The notes under the pieces are model-generated. The model made no database searches, was not told where the DNA came from, and saw nothing but the letters and a program-made list of their open reading frames with translations. A stretch of DNA of 40,635 nucleotides from Acetivibrio cellulolyticus CD2 (GTDB lineage: Bacteria > Bacillota > Clostridia > Acetivibrionales > Acetivibrionaceae): positions 1,196,526 to 1,237,160 of the forward strand of contig NZ_JH556653.1 of NCBI RefSeq assembly GCF_000179595.2, in the 5' to 3' direction. The translations under genes and the position numbers were made by a program. This document shows, in pieces, positions 1 through 8,695 of the stretch (the stretch's first letter is position 1; every line of letters starts with the position of its first letter).

Positions 1-360
1 TGTTTTGTAAGTTCCGGTTTTGACATTTTCATTCACATCCTAACTCAGCCATAAGCTGCAGCAAAAGTCCCAGTGGCATTTAGCCCTACTCAAACATAAA
101 ACGTTCGCCACCTAATTTTTTCAAATCAAATCAAGGAAATACGGACATTTCTTTAAATCTGTCCTAAAACATCTCACTTGCAATTATATGTGTAAAAATA
201 GGACACTTAATTTCGATTATTGGTTTTTTATCATCTTATAACATGTTAAATTATTTGTAAAGGTTAGCGTTGATACGCACCAAATTATAATAGTTTGTAT
301 GCAAAAAAAGCATACTATTAAACTATAATATATCAAATTAATATGGAAGGGAATTGTCAA
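1..360. other. Left-edge intergenic region
   Basis: No convincing complete gene. On the minus strand one frame reads a short tail (GGERFMFE, stop at about 91-93), then MPLGLLLQLMAELGCE and a stop. A start at about 33-35 could open a gene running off the left edge (MKMSKPELTK). These pieces look vaguely coding but are too short to assign. At 291-325 an imperfect inverted repeat (TAGTTTGTATGC / GCATAC...AAACTA, A-rich loop) lies just upstream of the ATPase start and could be a regulatory hairpin. AT-rich stretches resemble -10 elements, but no well-spaced promoter can be defended. Confidence 0.4.
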
Positions 361-2943
361 ATGAAACATTATTTTGAGGAAATTGAAGCAGTTTTTAAAT
401 CGCAGGAAACTTCAAAAAACGGTATCGATTCGTCGAAAGCACAAGAACGGCTTGAGAAATACGGAAGAAATAAGCTTGATGAAGGAAAAAAGAAATCTGT
501 ATTAGTAAAATTTTTGGAGCAATTAAAAGACCCTATGATCATTGTACTTATTGCAGCAGCAGTTGTCTCGGGTGCACTCGGAGAAATAGCAGATGCAGTT
601 ATTATAATGATAGTTGTTGTGGTAAATTCAATTTTGGGCGTTGTGCAGGAAGGAAAAGCCGAAAAGGCTATTGAAGCGCTGCAGAAGATGTCGTCTCCAT
701 TTACTAAAGTCAGAAGAAACGGTCAGGTTATGCAAGTAAAATCAGATGAAATCGTACCAGGGGACGTTATTCTTTTAGAGGCAGGTGATTCTATTCCTGC
801 TGATATGAGAATAATTGAAGCATCGAGTTTTAAAATTGAGGAAGCATCCCTTACAGGAGAATCCGTACCTTCTGAGAAAACTGATCTTGTTATCCCTGCA
901 AATGATAAGGATATTCCGCTTGGCGACCGTGTCAACATGGCTTATATGGGCACCAATGTAGTTTACGGCCGTGGCGAAGGGGTTGTAGTTGCTACTGGTA
1001 TGTCGACAGAAATGGGCAAAATAGCAAATATTATTTCCAATGCAGGAGATGAAAAAACTCCTCTGCAGCAAAAGCTGTCTTCATTAAGTAAAGTATTGAG
1101 TGTAGGAGTACTTGGAATCTGTGTATTCATATTTGCTTTTGGAGTATTTAGAGGCGGAGAAGTGTTTGATACCTTTTTGATGGCAATAAGCCTTGCAGTA
1201 GCTGCAATTCCTGAAGGATTGGTAGCAGTCGTTACAGTTGTTCTGTCAATTGGTGTTACAAAAATGTCCAAACGCAATTCCATCATCAGAAAACTTACAG
1301 CTGTTGAAACTTTAGGATGTACACAGGTAATATGTTCTGATAAAACGGGTACCTTGACTCAGAATAAGATGACAGTTGTTGAATCTTATACCCTTGGTAA
1401 TCCTGAGCAACTTGCAATATCTATGGCTCTGTGTAATGATGCTTCTCTTACTGGGAAAGGCGATGAAGTTATCGGAGAGCCTACAGAAAGTGCACTTGTA
1501 CGGTATGCTTACAAGGAAGGACAGAACAAAACTGATCTTGTAAAAAATATGCCTCGTGTTGCAGAAGCACCTTTTGATTCTGTCCGTAAGATGATGTCAA
1601 CAGTCCATAAGGAGCCTAACGGTAAATTTATTCAATATACCAAAGGAGCACCAGACGAACTTTTAAAAGCCTGTACGCATATTCTCACTAAAGATGGTGC
1701 TATACCTTTAACTGATGCTCATAAATCAGCTATTATGGCAGAAAACAAAAAAATGGCAAACAAGGCTCTACGTGTATTGGCATCAGCTTTGAAACAAACA
1801 GATTCCATACCGGAAAAAATCTCCCCCGAAAGCCTTGAGAAAAACTTAACATTTATAGGGCTAACAGGGATGATTGACCCTATACGTCCTGAAGTTAAAG
1901 TGGCTATTGAAAAATGTCGTCAAGCGGGAATACGTCCAATAATGATTACTGGTGATCACATAGACACTGCTGTTGCCATTGCAAAAGAATTAGGTATTAT
2001 AACCAATGCAAACCAGGCTATTACTGGAGCAGAATTGTCCGAGATACCGGATCATGAATTTGAAAAGAAAATTCATAATTACTCGGTATACGCCCGTGTA
2101 CAGCCAGAGCACAAGGTGCGTATAGTTACAGCATGGAAAAAGCAAGGCAAGGTTACTGCCATGACTGGTGACGGGGTTAATGATGCGCCTGCTCTTAAAT
2201 CTGCAGATATAGGTATTGGTATGGGAATTACAGGAACAGACGTTACTAAGAACGTATCTGATATGGTACTGGCTGACGATAATTTTGCATCTATTGTTTA
2301 TGCTGTTGAGGAAGGGCGCAGAATATATGATAATATCCGCAAGGCAATACAATTCCTCCTATCCTCAAACTTAAGCGAAGTTATTGCCCTGTTTATAGCA
2401 ACAGTAATGAATTTCAAGCTGTTTTCACCGATACATGTTTTATGGATAAACCTTATTACTGATACACTTCCGGCTATCTCACTAGGTATGGAAGAAGCGG
2501 AAAATGACGTCATGATGAAGCCTCCGCGCAGTACGAAAGAAGGAATATTTTCAAACGGACTTGGTTTTAGTGTTATTTATCAGGGTGTTGCCATTGCAGC
2601 TTTGACTTTAATATCTTTCTTTATTGGCAACAAAGTTTCAAATGTTACAGGAATGACAATGGCGTTTATGACAATGACCACCTGTGAAGTTTTTCAAGCA
2701 CTGAATCTAAGGTCAATGACAAAATCTATTTTCGCACTAAAAACCCGAAACAAATATTTGTTTGGCGCAATGATATTATCCTTTGTATTATCGTTATGTG
2801 TAATATATATACCGGGATTAAACACAATCTTCAAGCTTACCCCACTCTCAGGTATTGACTTATTTGCATCAATTGCTTTGGCTGTTGCAATTATCCCGAT
2901 AGTGGAATTGGTAAAGTTAATAACCCGCTCAATTAAGAAATAG
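361..2943 (+). CDS. Calcium-translocating P-type ATPase (IIA, SERCA/PMR1-like)
   Basis: Membrane pump exporting Ca2+ from the cytoplasm at the cost of ATP. Numbered from ATG 361 (860 aa): N-terminal cation-ATPase domain, TGES actuator loop at 165, PEGL in M4 with E285, phosphorylation motif DKTGT with D327, nucleotide-domain KGAP near 428, and hinge TGDGVNDAP from 602. M5 NLSEVIALF and M6 NLITDTLPA carry the N/E and N/T/D residues that bind Ca2+ in SERCA, so both sites may be present. I chose ATG 361 because GGAAGGGA (345-352) stands 8 nt before it. The earlier in-frame ATG at 343 runs into that Shine-Dalgarno. A hairpin follows the gene, so it looks monocistronic. Calcium specificity comes from family motifs, not from direct evidence. 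Confidence 0.93.
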   Translation: MKHYFEEIEAVFKSQETSKNGIDSSKAQERLEKYGRNKLDEGKKKSVLVKFLEQLKDPMIIVLIAAAVVSGALGEIADAVIIMIVVVVNSILGVVQEGKAEKAIEALQKMSSPFTKVRRNGQVMQVKSDEIVPGDVILLEAGDSIPADMRIIEASSFKIEEASLTGESVPSEKTDLVIPANDKDIPLGDRVNMAYMGTNVVYGRGEGVVVATGMSTEMGKIANIISNAGDEKTPLQQKLSSLSKVLSVGVLGICVFIFAFGVFRGGEVFDTFLMAISLAVAAIPEGLVAVVTVVLSIGVTKMSKRNSIIRKLTAVETLGCTQVICSDKTGTLTQNKMTVVESYTLGNPEQLAISMALCNDASLTGKGDEVIGEPTESALVRYAYKEGQNKTDLVKNMPRVAEAPFDSVRKMMSTVHKEPNGKFIQYTKGAPDELLKACTHILTKDGAIPLTDAHKSAIMAENKKMANKALRVLASALKQTDSIPEKISPESLEKNLTFIGLTGMIDPIRPEVKVAIEKCRQAGIRPIMITGDHIDTAVAIAKELGIITNANQAITGAELSEIPDHEFEKKIHNYSVYARVQPEHKVRIVTAWKKQGKVTAMTGDGVNDAPALKSADIGIGMGITGTDVTKNVSDMVLADDNFASIVYAVEEGRRIYDNIRKAIQFLLSSNLSEVIALFIATVMNFKLFSPIHVLWINLITDTLPAISLGMEEAENDVMMKPPRSTKEGIFSNGLGFSVIYQGVAIAALTLISFFIGNKVSNVTGMTMAFMTMTTCEVFQALNLRSMTKSIFALKTRNKYLFGAMILSFVLSLCVIYIPGLNTIFKLTPLSGIDLFASIALAVAIIPIVELVKLITRSIKK

Positions 2944-2947
2944 TTTT

Positions 2948-3013
2948 AAGGGACTGTTGCCAAATCATCTTAACCATTATAATAATGGTAGGTGCTGTTT
3001 GCAACGGTCCCTT
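2948..3013 (+). terminator. Large stem-loop after the ATPase gene
   Basis: Arms AAGGGACTGTTGC (2948-2960) and GCAACGGTCCCTT (3001-3013) pair with one wobble. A second small hairpin (ACCATTAT / ATAATGGT, 2973-2989) sits in the loop. The following T tract is weak (GATCTTT), so termination is probable but not certain. Confidence 0.6.
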
Positions 3014-3047
3014 GATCTTTATAATAAACGAAATGGAGTGATTTAAA

Positions 3048-3440
3048 ATAAACTGGTTAAGAAAATTTATGACGGGAAGAAACGGTTCAGACAGACTTTC
3101 TGTTTTTTTGCTTATAATCGCGCTACTGTTGACATTAATGGCTAATTTGTTCAAACTAGTGTTTTTCAAGTATGCAGGTTTTATTGTATTGGTTATTTGT
3201 ATTTATAGAGTACTCTCAAAAAATACAGTTAAGCGAAGAGCAGAAAACTATAAATTCATAATGCTTATGACTCGTTTACAATCATGGTTTAAAAAAGCAC
3301 AGAACCGCATCAAGGATTCAAAAACCCACAGACACTTTTCCTGTCCCAATTGCAAAGCAACCTTACGACTTCCTAAAGGTAAAGGCAAAATAAAGATAAC
3401 CTGTCCTAAATGCAGAAAAGAATTTGTAAAAAAGACCTAG
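3048..3440 (+). CDS. Small membrane protein with C-terminal zinc ribbon; apparent ATA start
   Basis: About 130 aa. An N-terminal segment (WLRKFMTGRNGSDRLS) precedes two hydrophobic helices (about residues 18-55), a basic linker and a C-terminal CPNC...CPKC zinc ribbon. I recall clostridial homologues beginning MNWLRKFM. That frame is present here as ATA AAC TGG TTA AGA AAA TTT ATG, so the usual ATG reads ATA at 3048. The only Shine-Dalgarno, GGAG at 3035-3038, is 9 nt before the ATA and 30 nt before the first in-frame ATG (3069). A stop at 3039-3041 excludes anything earlier. The conservative alternative is 3069..3440 (123 aa). Function unknown; the ribbon could bind nucleic acid or another protein at the inner face of the membrane. 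Confidence 0.75.
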   Translation: MNWLRKFMTGRNGSDRLSVFLLIIALLLTLMANLFKLVFFKYAGFIVLVICIYRVLSKNTVKRRAENYKFIMLMTRLQSWFKKAQNRIKDSKTHRHFSCPNCKATLRLPKGKGKIKITCPKCRKEFVKKT

Positions 3441-3479
3441 TAAACTTTAGCATTACTAATTTGTAATCTTAGGCTATCA

Positions 3480-5168
3480 TTACTTTAAACGGTCCGATCT
3501 AAGCATTGATATAACAACACCTATAATTATGGAGAATGCTACTACTAATCCAATTTTTAGAGCAGTGAGATTCATTAGATACATTTCACTGCCTTCAACT
3601 GCATTTTGACTCGAGCCTATAATAATACCCGTAATAATGATACTTACTGAAAGTAATATCACACTGAAGGATATTCTGTTTAAAGCTCTGTCAAAACGTT
3701 TTTGGACTCTATCAATATCTTTTATACGTAGCTGAACAGTTAAATCTCCATCCTCTGCTTTTTCCAATAGGTTCTGAATATAAAAAGGGAGCTCACCGAT
3801 CAAATCCTTATACGCGTAGATATTTTTCTTAAAAGTTTTGCTTATATTTTTTATTGAATAGGACTGAATTACCAATTTTTTAGCGATAGGTTTTGCTACC
3901 TCTAGAGTATTAAGTTCAGGAGCCAGTTTTTCTAATAAGCTCTGAATGGTTGCAAGTGACTTGGCTAATAAAGTAAACTCACGAGGTAATCTTATTCCGT
4001 TTAAGAACGCAATATTAAATACCTCATAAAGCAGTTCCCCTATATTAATCCTGCTCCATGGCAAAGTAAGGTATTTGTCAATCATTATATCTATATCTTG
4101 CTCAAACTTTCTGATATTCTTCTTTTCAGACATTGCATCAAGCTCCATAATAGCTCTGGCCACCATTCTGGTATCTTTGTTGGCAACACCTACAAAGAAC
4201 TTTGAAATAGTCTTTCTGCGCGATTCACTTACGCGTCCTACCATTCCCAAGTCCAAAAATACGATTGTACCATCCGGTAAAACTTTAATATTACCGGGAT
4301 GAGGATCTGCATGAAAAAAACCATCTCTTAATATCTGATTGCATATTGATGCAGCAATCTTTTCAGCTGTTTCTCTTTTGTCGACACCTGCTTTTTCCAG
4401 TGCTCTATGGTCATCTATACCTATACCTTCAATGTACTCCATCGTTAAGACACGACGTGAAGTGTATGTCCACTTTACTTCAGGAACCTTAATGCCTTCA
4501 TCTTTGGTGAAGTTTTCCCTGAAGGTATCCGCGTTTTCACCTTCTTTGGTAAAGTCCAATTCATTTTTAAGTGTGCGTTCAAAATCATTTACCATACTGC
4601 TGAAATCGTATATTTTACCAAACTTTGTGTGGTTGTCAACGAAATGAGCTAAATCTTTTAGAATATTTAAGTCGTGGCTTATAATTCTTTCTATTCCAGG
4701 CCTTTGGACCTTTACTGCAACCTTTTCTCCATTTTTCAATACTGCATAATGAACCTGTGAAATAGATGCAGAGGCAATCGGTACCTGTGAAAATTCCATA
4801 TAGATATTTTCAAGTACATCTTCAAATTCACTTTCAATCAATGTTTTCACTTCGTTAAAGGAAAATGGCTGAACAGAATTCTGCAGCTTTTTCAGTTCCT
4901 CAACAATACCATGAGGAACAATATCTGCTCGTGTGCTCAATATCTGCCCGACTTTTACAAAAGTTGGGCCAAGCTCTTCCAAAGAAATCCTAAGCCTTTC
5001 GCCTATTGAGCGCTTAGAATTAACCGACTCTACTTCAGTACCACGTTTTCTCATTTTTAAGTATTCAAAAATGCCAAGCTGGTCAATTACAAGCCCAAAA
5101 CCGTGTTTTGCAAAAACGGTTATAATCTCTTGATATCTTTTTATATTGACTCTCTTACTTATAACCAT
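3480..5168 (-). CDS. ABC1/UbiB/AarF-family atypical protein kinase-like protein
   Basis: 562 aa. Family hallmarks are in order: KxGQ motif (K72-V-G-Q75), the Ala-rich ASASISQVH loop (about 132-140) that replaces a normal P-loop, AVKVQRP with the ATP-contacting lysine (151-157), catalytic-loop HADPHPGN (286-293) and DLG metal motif (306-308). Two hydrophobic helices at the C-terminus (about 500-555) anchor it in the membrane. In proteobacteria and mitochondria the family supports ubiquinone synthesis. Clostridia lack ubiquinone, so the role here is probably in membrane lipid or isoprenoid handling (inference). A GGAGG 7 nt before ATG supports the start. Transcribed convergently with the zinc-ribbon gene. 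Confidence 0.9.
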   Translation of the reverse strand: MVISKRVNIKRYQEIITVFAKHGFGLVIDQLGIFEYLKMRKRGTEVESVNSKRSIGERLRISLEELGPTFVKVGQILSTRADIVPHGIVEELKKLQNSVQPFSFNEVKTLIESEFEDVLENIYMEFSQVPIASASISQVHYAVLKNGEKVAVKVQRPGIERIISHDLNILKDLAHFVDNHTKFGKIYDFSSMVNDFERTLKNELDFTKEGENADTFRENFTKDEGIKVPEVKWTYTSRRVLTMEYIEGIGIDDHRALEKAGVDKRETAEKIAASICNQILRDGFFHADPHPGNIKVLPDGTIVFLDLGMVGRVSESRRKTISKFFVGVANKDTRMVARAIMELDAMSEKKNIRKFEQDIDIMIDKYLTLPWSRINIGELLYEVFNIAFLNGIRLPREFTLLAKSLATIQSLLEKLAPELNTLEVAKPIAKKLVIQSYSIKNISKTFKKNIYAYKDLIGELPFYIQNLLEKAEDGDLTVQLRIKDIDRVQKRFDRALNRISFSVILLSVSIIITGIIIGSSQNAVEGSEMYLMNLTALKIGLVVAFSIIIGVVISMLRSDRLK

Positions 5169-5388
5169 AAATAGCCTCCAAAATATTATCGGACGTTCAG
5201 GAATGCTTTATTATTTTACAATATTATCGGAACACCTATTCAGTTGGATAATTATTAATTTCATCAGTTATATTAGTGAACCATAACATTATATTTATTT
5301 TACTACAGATCTCCACTGGTTCAAAGAAAGTTTTTATTTTCGTCTTTATCGTATATAATTAGTACTATAAAATCTTCAAAGTTATATA

Positions 5389-5419
5389 TTGACTCTCCTG
5401 CTAGGTCAAGGTTTACTAT
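5389..5419 (+). promoter_or_regulatory. MerR-type promoter with 19-bp spacer
   Basis: TTGACT (5389-5394) and TACTAT (5414-5419) are separated by exactly 19 bp, longer than the 16-18 bp of ordinary sigma-A promoters. This stretched spacing is the signature of promoters that MerR-family regulators activate by DNA distortion. Half-site-like CTCTCC and GGTCAAG lie in the spacer, where such regulators bind. It lies 42 bp upstream of a merR-family gene, which suggests autoregulation. Confidence 0.6.
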
Positions 5420-5460
5420 ATCTATGGAGGCCTTCAAAAAGAATTTAAGGATGTGATAGT

Positions 5461-6270
5461 TTGTTTAAGATTGGTGAATTTGCACGACTTAACCGTGTCA
5501 CGGTAAAAACTCTTCGCCACTATGAAAGATTAAAGTTGTTAACTCCATACAAAGTTGATAATTTTTCGGGATACCGTTATTATTCGGCTCAGCAAATTCA
5601 TACTCTTAACCGTATACTTGCTTTGAAAGATCTGGGGTTCTCTTTAACAGAGATATCCGAGCTCACTAAAAACAACCTCTCATCCGAAGAAATGCTTGGT
5701 ATCCTCAAGTCACGCAAAAGTCAGATACAGACAGCTATCAATCAGGAATTGGCTCGAATTGATAAGGTAAACAGTCTAATAAAACTATTTGAACAGGAGG
5801 GCAATGTTATGTATGATGTTTCCATAAAGTCAATAAGCAGTATGAAGGTCGCTTCAGTAAGAAAAATAATTAAAGATTATGGTGATCAGTCTCATCTATG
5901 GGGAGAACTCGGAAGCCATATAAGTAAATATAAAGTCAATATCCTGCCTGGCTGTTTTGTATCCTACCATAGCCACGAGAAAAGTGAAGGAATTGATGCA
6001 GAAGTCTTTGAAATCATTGATCACGACATACCGTCAACAGACAACATAAAGGTTCGAGACTTACCTCCAATTGATATGGCAGCTTGTGTAGTTCACAAAG
6101 GTCCATACGAAACTTTGAACCTTGCTTACAGTGCTATCATGAAATGGATTGAAGATAATAATTATAGTATAATCGCACCTGAACGTGAAGTTTATCTTCA
6201 GGGTGTTGACAGCACCGCAAATCCAGATGATTATATAACCGAAATACAATTTCCGATACAAAAAAGGTAA
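5461..6270 (+). CDS. MerR-family regulator with GyrI-like effector-binding domain
   Basis: 269 aa with a TTG start; AAGG at 5447-5450 precedes it and an in-frame stop just upstream leaves no alternative. Residues 1-70 are the MerR winged helix (FKIGEFARLNRVTVKTLRHYERLKLLTP, then GYRYYSAQQ). Residues 75-115 form a dimerising coiled coil, and residues 117-269 a GyrI/AraC-type effector-binding domain (KVASVRKI..., HKGPYETLNLAYSAIMKWI). The architecture matches BltR/BmrR-like multidrug sensors. A second start at ATG 5809 (M117) has its own strong Shine-Dalgarno, GGAGGG, 7 nt upstream and would give the effector domain alone. The promoter upstream has the 19-bp spacing that MerR proteins recognise. 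No transporter is adjacent, so the target is unknown. Confidence 0.88.
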   Translation: MFKIGEFARLNRVTVKTLRHYERLKLLTPYKVDNFSGYRYYSAQQIHTLNRILALKDLGFSLTEISELTKNNLSSEEMLGILKSRKSQIQTAINQELARIDKVNSLIKLFEQEGNVMYDVSIKSISSMKVASVRKIIKDYGDQSHLWGELGSHISKYKVNILPGCFVSYHSHEKSEGIDAEVFEIIDHDIPSTDNIKVRDLPPIDMAACVVHKGPYETLNLAYSAIMKWIEDNNYSIIAPEREVYLQGVDSTANPDDYITEIQFPIQKR

Positions 6271-6277
6271 TAGTTCT

Positions 6278-6302
6278 GGCTGTGGAGTAAAGTGCCGCAG
6301 CC
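6278..6302 (+). terminator. Rho-independent terminator after merR-like gene
   Basis: GGCTGTGG (6278-6285) pairs with CCGCAGCC (6295-6302) with one G-T wobble and a 9-nt loop, followed by TTCTTT. Confidence 0.75.
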
Positions 6303-6523
6303 TTCTTTATATCTCCATTCTTCTATATAAATATCAATGCCCTTTTTCCTATATATATTATAATATTCCTGCTTCAGAAGCTGACAAAGTAATAAGAATT
6401 GTTTGACTTTTTTCTAAACTTGCTATATATTATTCTAAAATTTGCTATTTTTATGGTCTTCTTAGTGTTTATTTATAGAATAGAGTTTTATAACATTATA
6501 TTTACTATTTTAGGAGGCAAACG

Positions 6524-7258
6524 ATGATGAAAACTAAGTTTTACAAATTTGTAGGAATTATATCTTTGGCAGCACTATTAACAACCTGTGCTGGCTGCAG
6601 TTCTACTGCTTCATCGACTGTAGATAATACTTCGAGCAAAGTTTACGCAAGGCCTGAAACAGTTTCAACTTTTGAAGACGCCAAGAAATTATTAGTTGAA
6701 GGTAATCAAAGGTATATTTCCGGAAACGTATTAAACGATGATTTGAGCAGTAAAAAACGTGAAGAGTTGGTAACCGAAGGACAGCATCCATTTGCTACTA
6801 TAGTCAGCTGTTCTGATTCCCGTGTCCCGCCGGAAATAATATTTGATCAGGCACTTGGGGATATTTTCGTTGTAAGGAATGCAGGAAATGTTATAGACCC
6901 TGTAACCCTTGGAAGTATCGAATATGGTGCTGAACACTTAAAAACGCCGGTTATAGTTGTTTTAGGCCACGAAAGCTGTGGTGCAGTAAAAGCCACAGTA
7001 GATGGAGGTGGAGAAGCTCCCGGCAATATTGGAAACATTGTTGACAAGATCAATATCTCACTTGAAAAGGTTAAATCTTCAGGTGTAGGTAAGGATAAAT
7101 TTTATGAAGAATGTGAAAATGAAAATATTAAAAATTCTTTAAATGAAATTAAAAAAAGCTCTATTATCAAGGAGTTGGAAGAAGAAAAGAAAGTTGTAGT
7201 AGTTGGAGCAAAATATGATATCAACACAGGAGAAGTAACATTCAGCCCTGCTGAATAA
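6524..7258 (+). CDS. Beta-class carbonic anhydrase, exported lipoprotein form
   Basis: 244 aa. Residues 1-25 are a lipoprotein-like signal (MMKTK, hydrophobic core, then LLTTCAGC) with C25 the likeliest lipidated cysteine; C22 is an alternative. The mature part is a beta-carbonic anhydrase, interconverting CO2 and bicarbonate with zinc. C96-S-D98-S-R100 gives one Zn cysteine and the Asp/Arg dyad; H149 and C152 (GHESCGAV) complete the ligands. The length is complete. AGGAGG lies 6 nt before the first of two adjacent ATGs. Beta-class enzymes are mostly cytosolic, so a lipid-anchored, extracytoplasmic one implies handling of CO2/bicarbonate outside the membrane. Monocistronic, bounded by terminators. 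Confidence 0.92.
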   Translation: MMKTKFYKFVGIISLAALLTTCAGCSSTASSTVDNTSSKVYARPETVSTFEDAKKLLVEGNQRYISGNVLNDDLSSKKREELVTEGQHPFATIVSCSDSRVPPEIIFDQALGDIFVVRNAGNVIDPVTLGSIEYGAEHLKTPVIVVLGHESCGAVKATVDGGGEAPGNIGNIVDKINISLEKVKSSGVGKDKFYEECENENIKNSLNEIKKSSIIKELEEEKKVVVVGAKYDINTGEVTFSPAE

Positions 7259-7309
7259 GTAGCACAAGCTTTAGGACTCTATTCTAAAATCAAACCACCC
7301 AGGGTAAAG

Positions 7310-7351
7310 GCACCTCCAAATATTAGACGCAAAGCCAATATTCGGAGGTGC
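7310..7351. terminator. Bidirectional terminator between convergent genes
   Basis: Arms 7310-7324 (GCACCTCCAAATATT) and 7337-7351 (AATATTCGGAGGTGC) pair over 15 positions with one mismatch around a 12-nt loop. Placed between the carbonic anhydrase (plus) and the next minus-strand gene. Confidence 0.75.
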
Positions 7352-7375
7352 ATTTAAGTTTTAAATATCCTGCTA

Positions 7376-7837
7376 TTATTTTTTCCCTTCTTTGCTAGAG
7401 TCAAGATACCTTTTTAATGCAGCGTTACTTTCTATGTATTCCTCAATGGATTGTTCCTCTTTTTTAACATGTTTATAATCAGTGTTAATAAATATACTAT
7501 TGCTCATATTTGATTGTTGTTCTTTTATTCCGAAAAATTGATTTCTCACTGGTTCACTTAACATTGTTTTTATTCCAATAATACCCATTATTATAAATAA
7601 AGATGGTATAAAAATCGCAAACATTATTATTGATGACACCCAAGCCCAATACTTTGTCTTTTTAAGTCCCAAAATTGTAATTTCACACCAAAACACCATG
7701 GGTAGAATAAAAACGGAATATAAAATAAATATTAGCAAATCTTCTTTGAGAAAAAATCCAAAAACGACTAATAAAACAGCTATTAAAAAATAAATAATTG
7801 AAGCAATTCTAATACAGATTATAGCGGGTTTTATCAA
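7376..7837 (-). CDS. Small four-helix membrane protein of unknown function
   Basis: About 153 aa from a TTG at 7837. AAGGAGG at 7847-7853 is 9 nt upstream of this codon, while the in-frame ATG at 7846 directly abuts the Shine-Dalgarno and the ATG at 7870 has none. Four hydrophobic segments (roughly IRIASIIYFLIAVLLVVFGFFL; LLIFILYSVFILPMVFW; WAWVSSIIMFAIFIPSLFIIMGIIGI) are followed by a hydrophilic, charged cytoplasmic tail. I recognise no domain. Terminator-flanked single gene. Confidence 0.7.
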   Translation of the reverse strand: MIKPAIICIRIASIIYFLIAVLLVVFGFFLKEDLLIFILYSVFILPMVFWCEITILGLKKTKYWAWVSSIIMFAIFIPSLFIIMGIIGIKTMLSEPVRNQFFGIKEQQSNMSNSIFINTDYKHVKKEEQSIEEYIESNAALKRYLDSSKEGKK

Positions 7838-8014
7838 ATTAATCATCCTCCTTAACAAAAATTGTATCATACTTTTAATCTTTTATGCTAGAAATACATT
7901 AAATTAACTTCTTCATAATCACCCCATTTGTCAGTGCCTCTATCTTTTGGAATTAGTTGACAAGATACAATATGTGTAATAAATTAACTATAACAATAAA
8001 TTTGGAGGTTGCTT

Positions 8015-8452
8015 ATGAAATTGCATGAATTATTTGATGCAGACCATATCCCTTCTTTTGAAGATATAAGAGCTTATATTGGGTATGCAAAACCTATTTG
8101 GGATGAACTGCTTTCATATATTGAGCAAACATATAAGGCTAAACCTCAATTGGACTACAGCAAATGCTCCGCGCAACCGGGTTGGAATTTGAAGTACAAG
8201 AAAAACAGCAAGTCTCTATGTACACTATATCCGATGCCAAATTACTTTATCGCTTTGGTTGTAGTAGGAGCAAAGGAAGAGAATGAAGTGGAGTTAGCAA
8301 TAGAGGCAGGAATGTTTTCAGCCTATGTAAAGGAACTCTATCAAAACACAGCTTTTTCGGCCATGGGAAGATGGCTGATGATAGAGGTCAAACATAAAGA
8401 GACTTTAAATGATATAAAGGGTTTAATAGAAATCAGAGTGAAGTCAAAATAA
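8015..8452 (+). CDS. DUF3788-like protein
   Basis: 145 aa, soluble. GGAGG (8004-8008) lies 6 nt before ATG 8015. The core WNLKYKKNSKSLCTLYPMPNYFIALVVVGAKEE, followed by GRWLMIEVKHKETLNDIKGLIEIR near the end, matches the DUF3788 pattern as I remember it. These are small alpha/beta proteins of unknown function common in Firmicutes and Bacteroidetes. No operon partner is visible: it stands alone before the sigma-factor unit. Confidence 0.75.
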   Translation: MKLHELFDADHIPSFEDIRAYIGYAKPIWDELLSYIEQTYKAKPQLDYSKCSAQPGWNLKYKKNSKSLCTLYPMPNYFIALVVVGAKEENEVELAIEAGMFSAYVKELYQNTAFSAMGRWLMIEVKHKETLNDIKGLIEIRVKSK

Positions 8453-8557
8453 ATCATAATGCTTAGGAATCCTGAAAATATAACTTCGGCCATATTTTTA
8501 CTTCCTGCCTTGTTCGTAATTCATATCTGATACACCCCCTTTTATTGGCATAAAAAT

Positions 8558-8586
8558 TGTAACGGGTTTATCGGATTTTTTGTATC
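8558..8586 (+). promoter_or_regulatory. Candidate ECF-type promoter upstream of the sigma gene
   Basis: TGTAAC (8558-8563) and TGTATC (8581-8586) are separated by 17 bp, resembling the AAC-type -35 and GTA-type -10 of Firmicute ECF promoters. It lies 110 bp upstream of the ECF sigma gene and would allow autoregulation. Pattern only. Confidence 0.3.
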
Positions 8587-8695
8587 CTTTTACCATTACT
8601 TTGCCAAGTTACTTTTACAGAATTATGAACACAAAAAAATTTTTTTAGCTGCAACCATTTGTTAAGCTACCGCATCTATATATGAGGAGGCTAAG

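Noticed and set aside
20-95. Cobalamin riboswitch fragment on the minus strand (GCCACTGGGA..., AGTTAGGAT)
   Set aside because: The match is limited to a few short strings. The B12 box and the remaining conserved core are absent.
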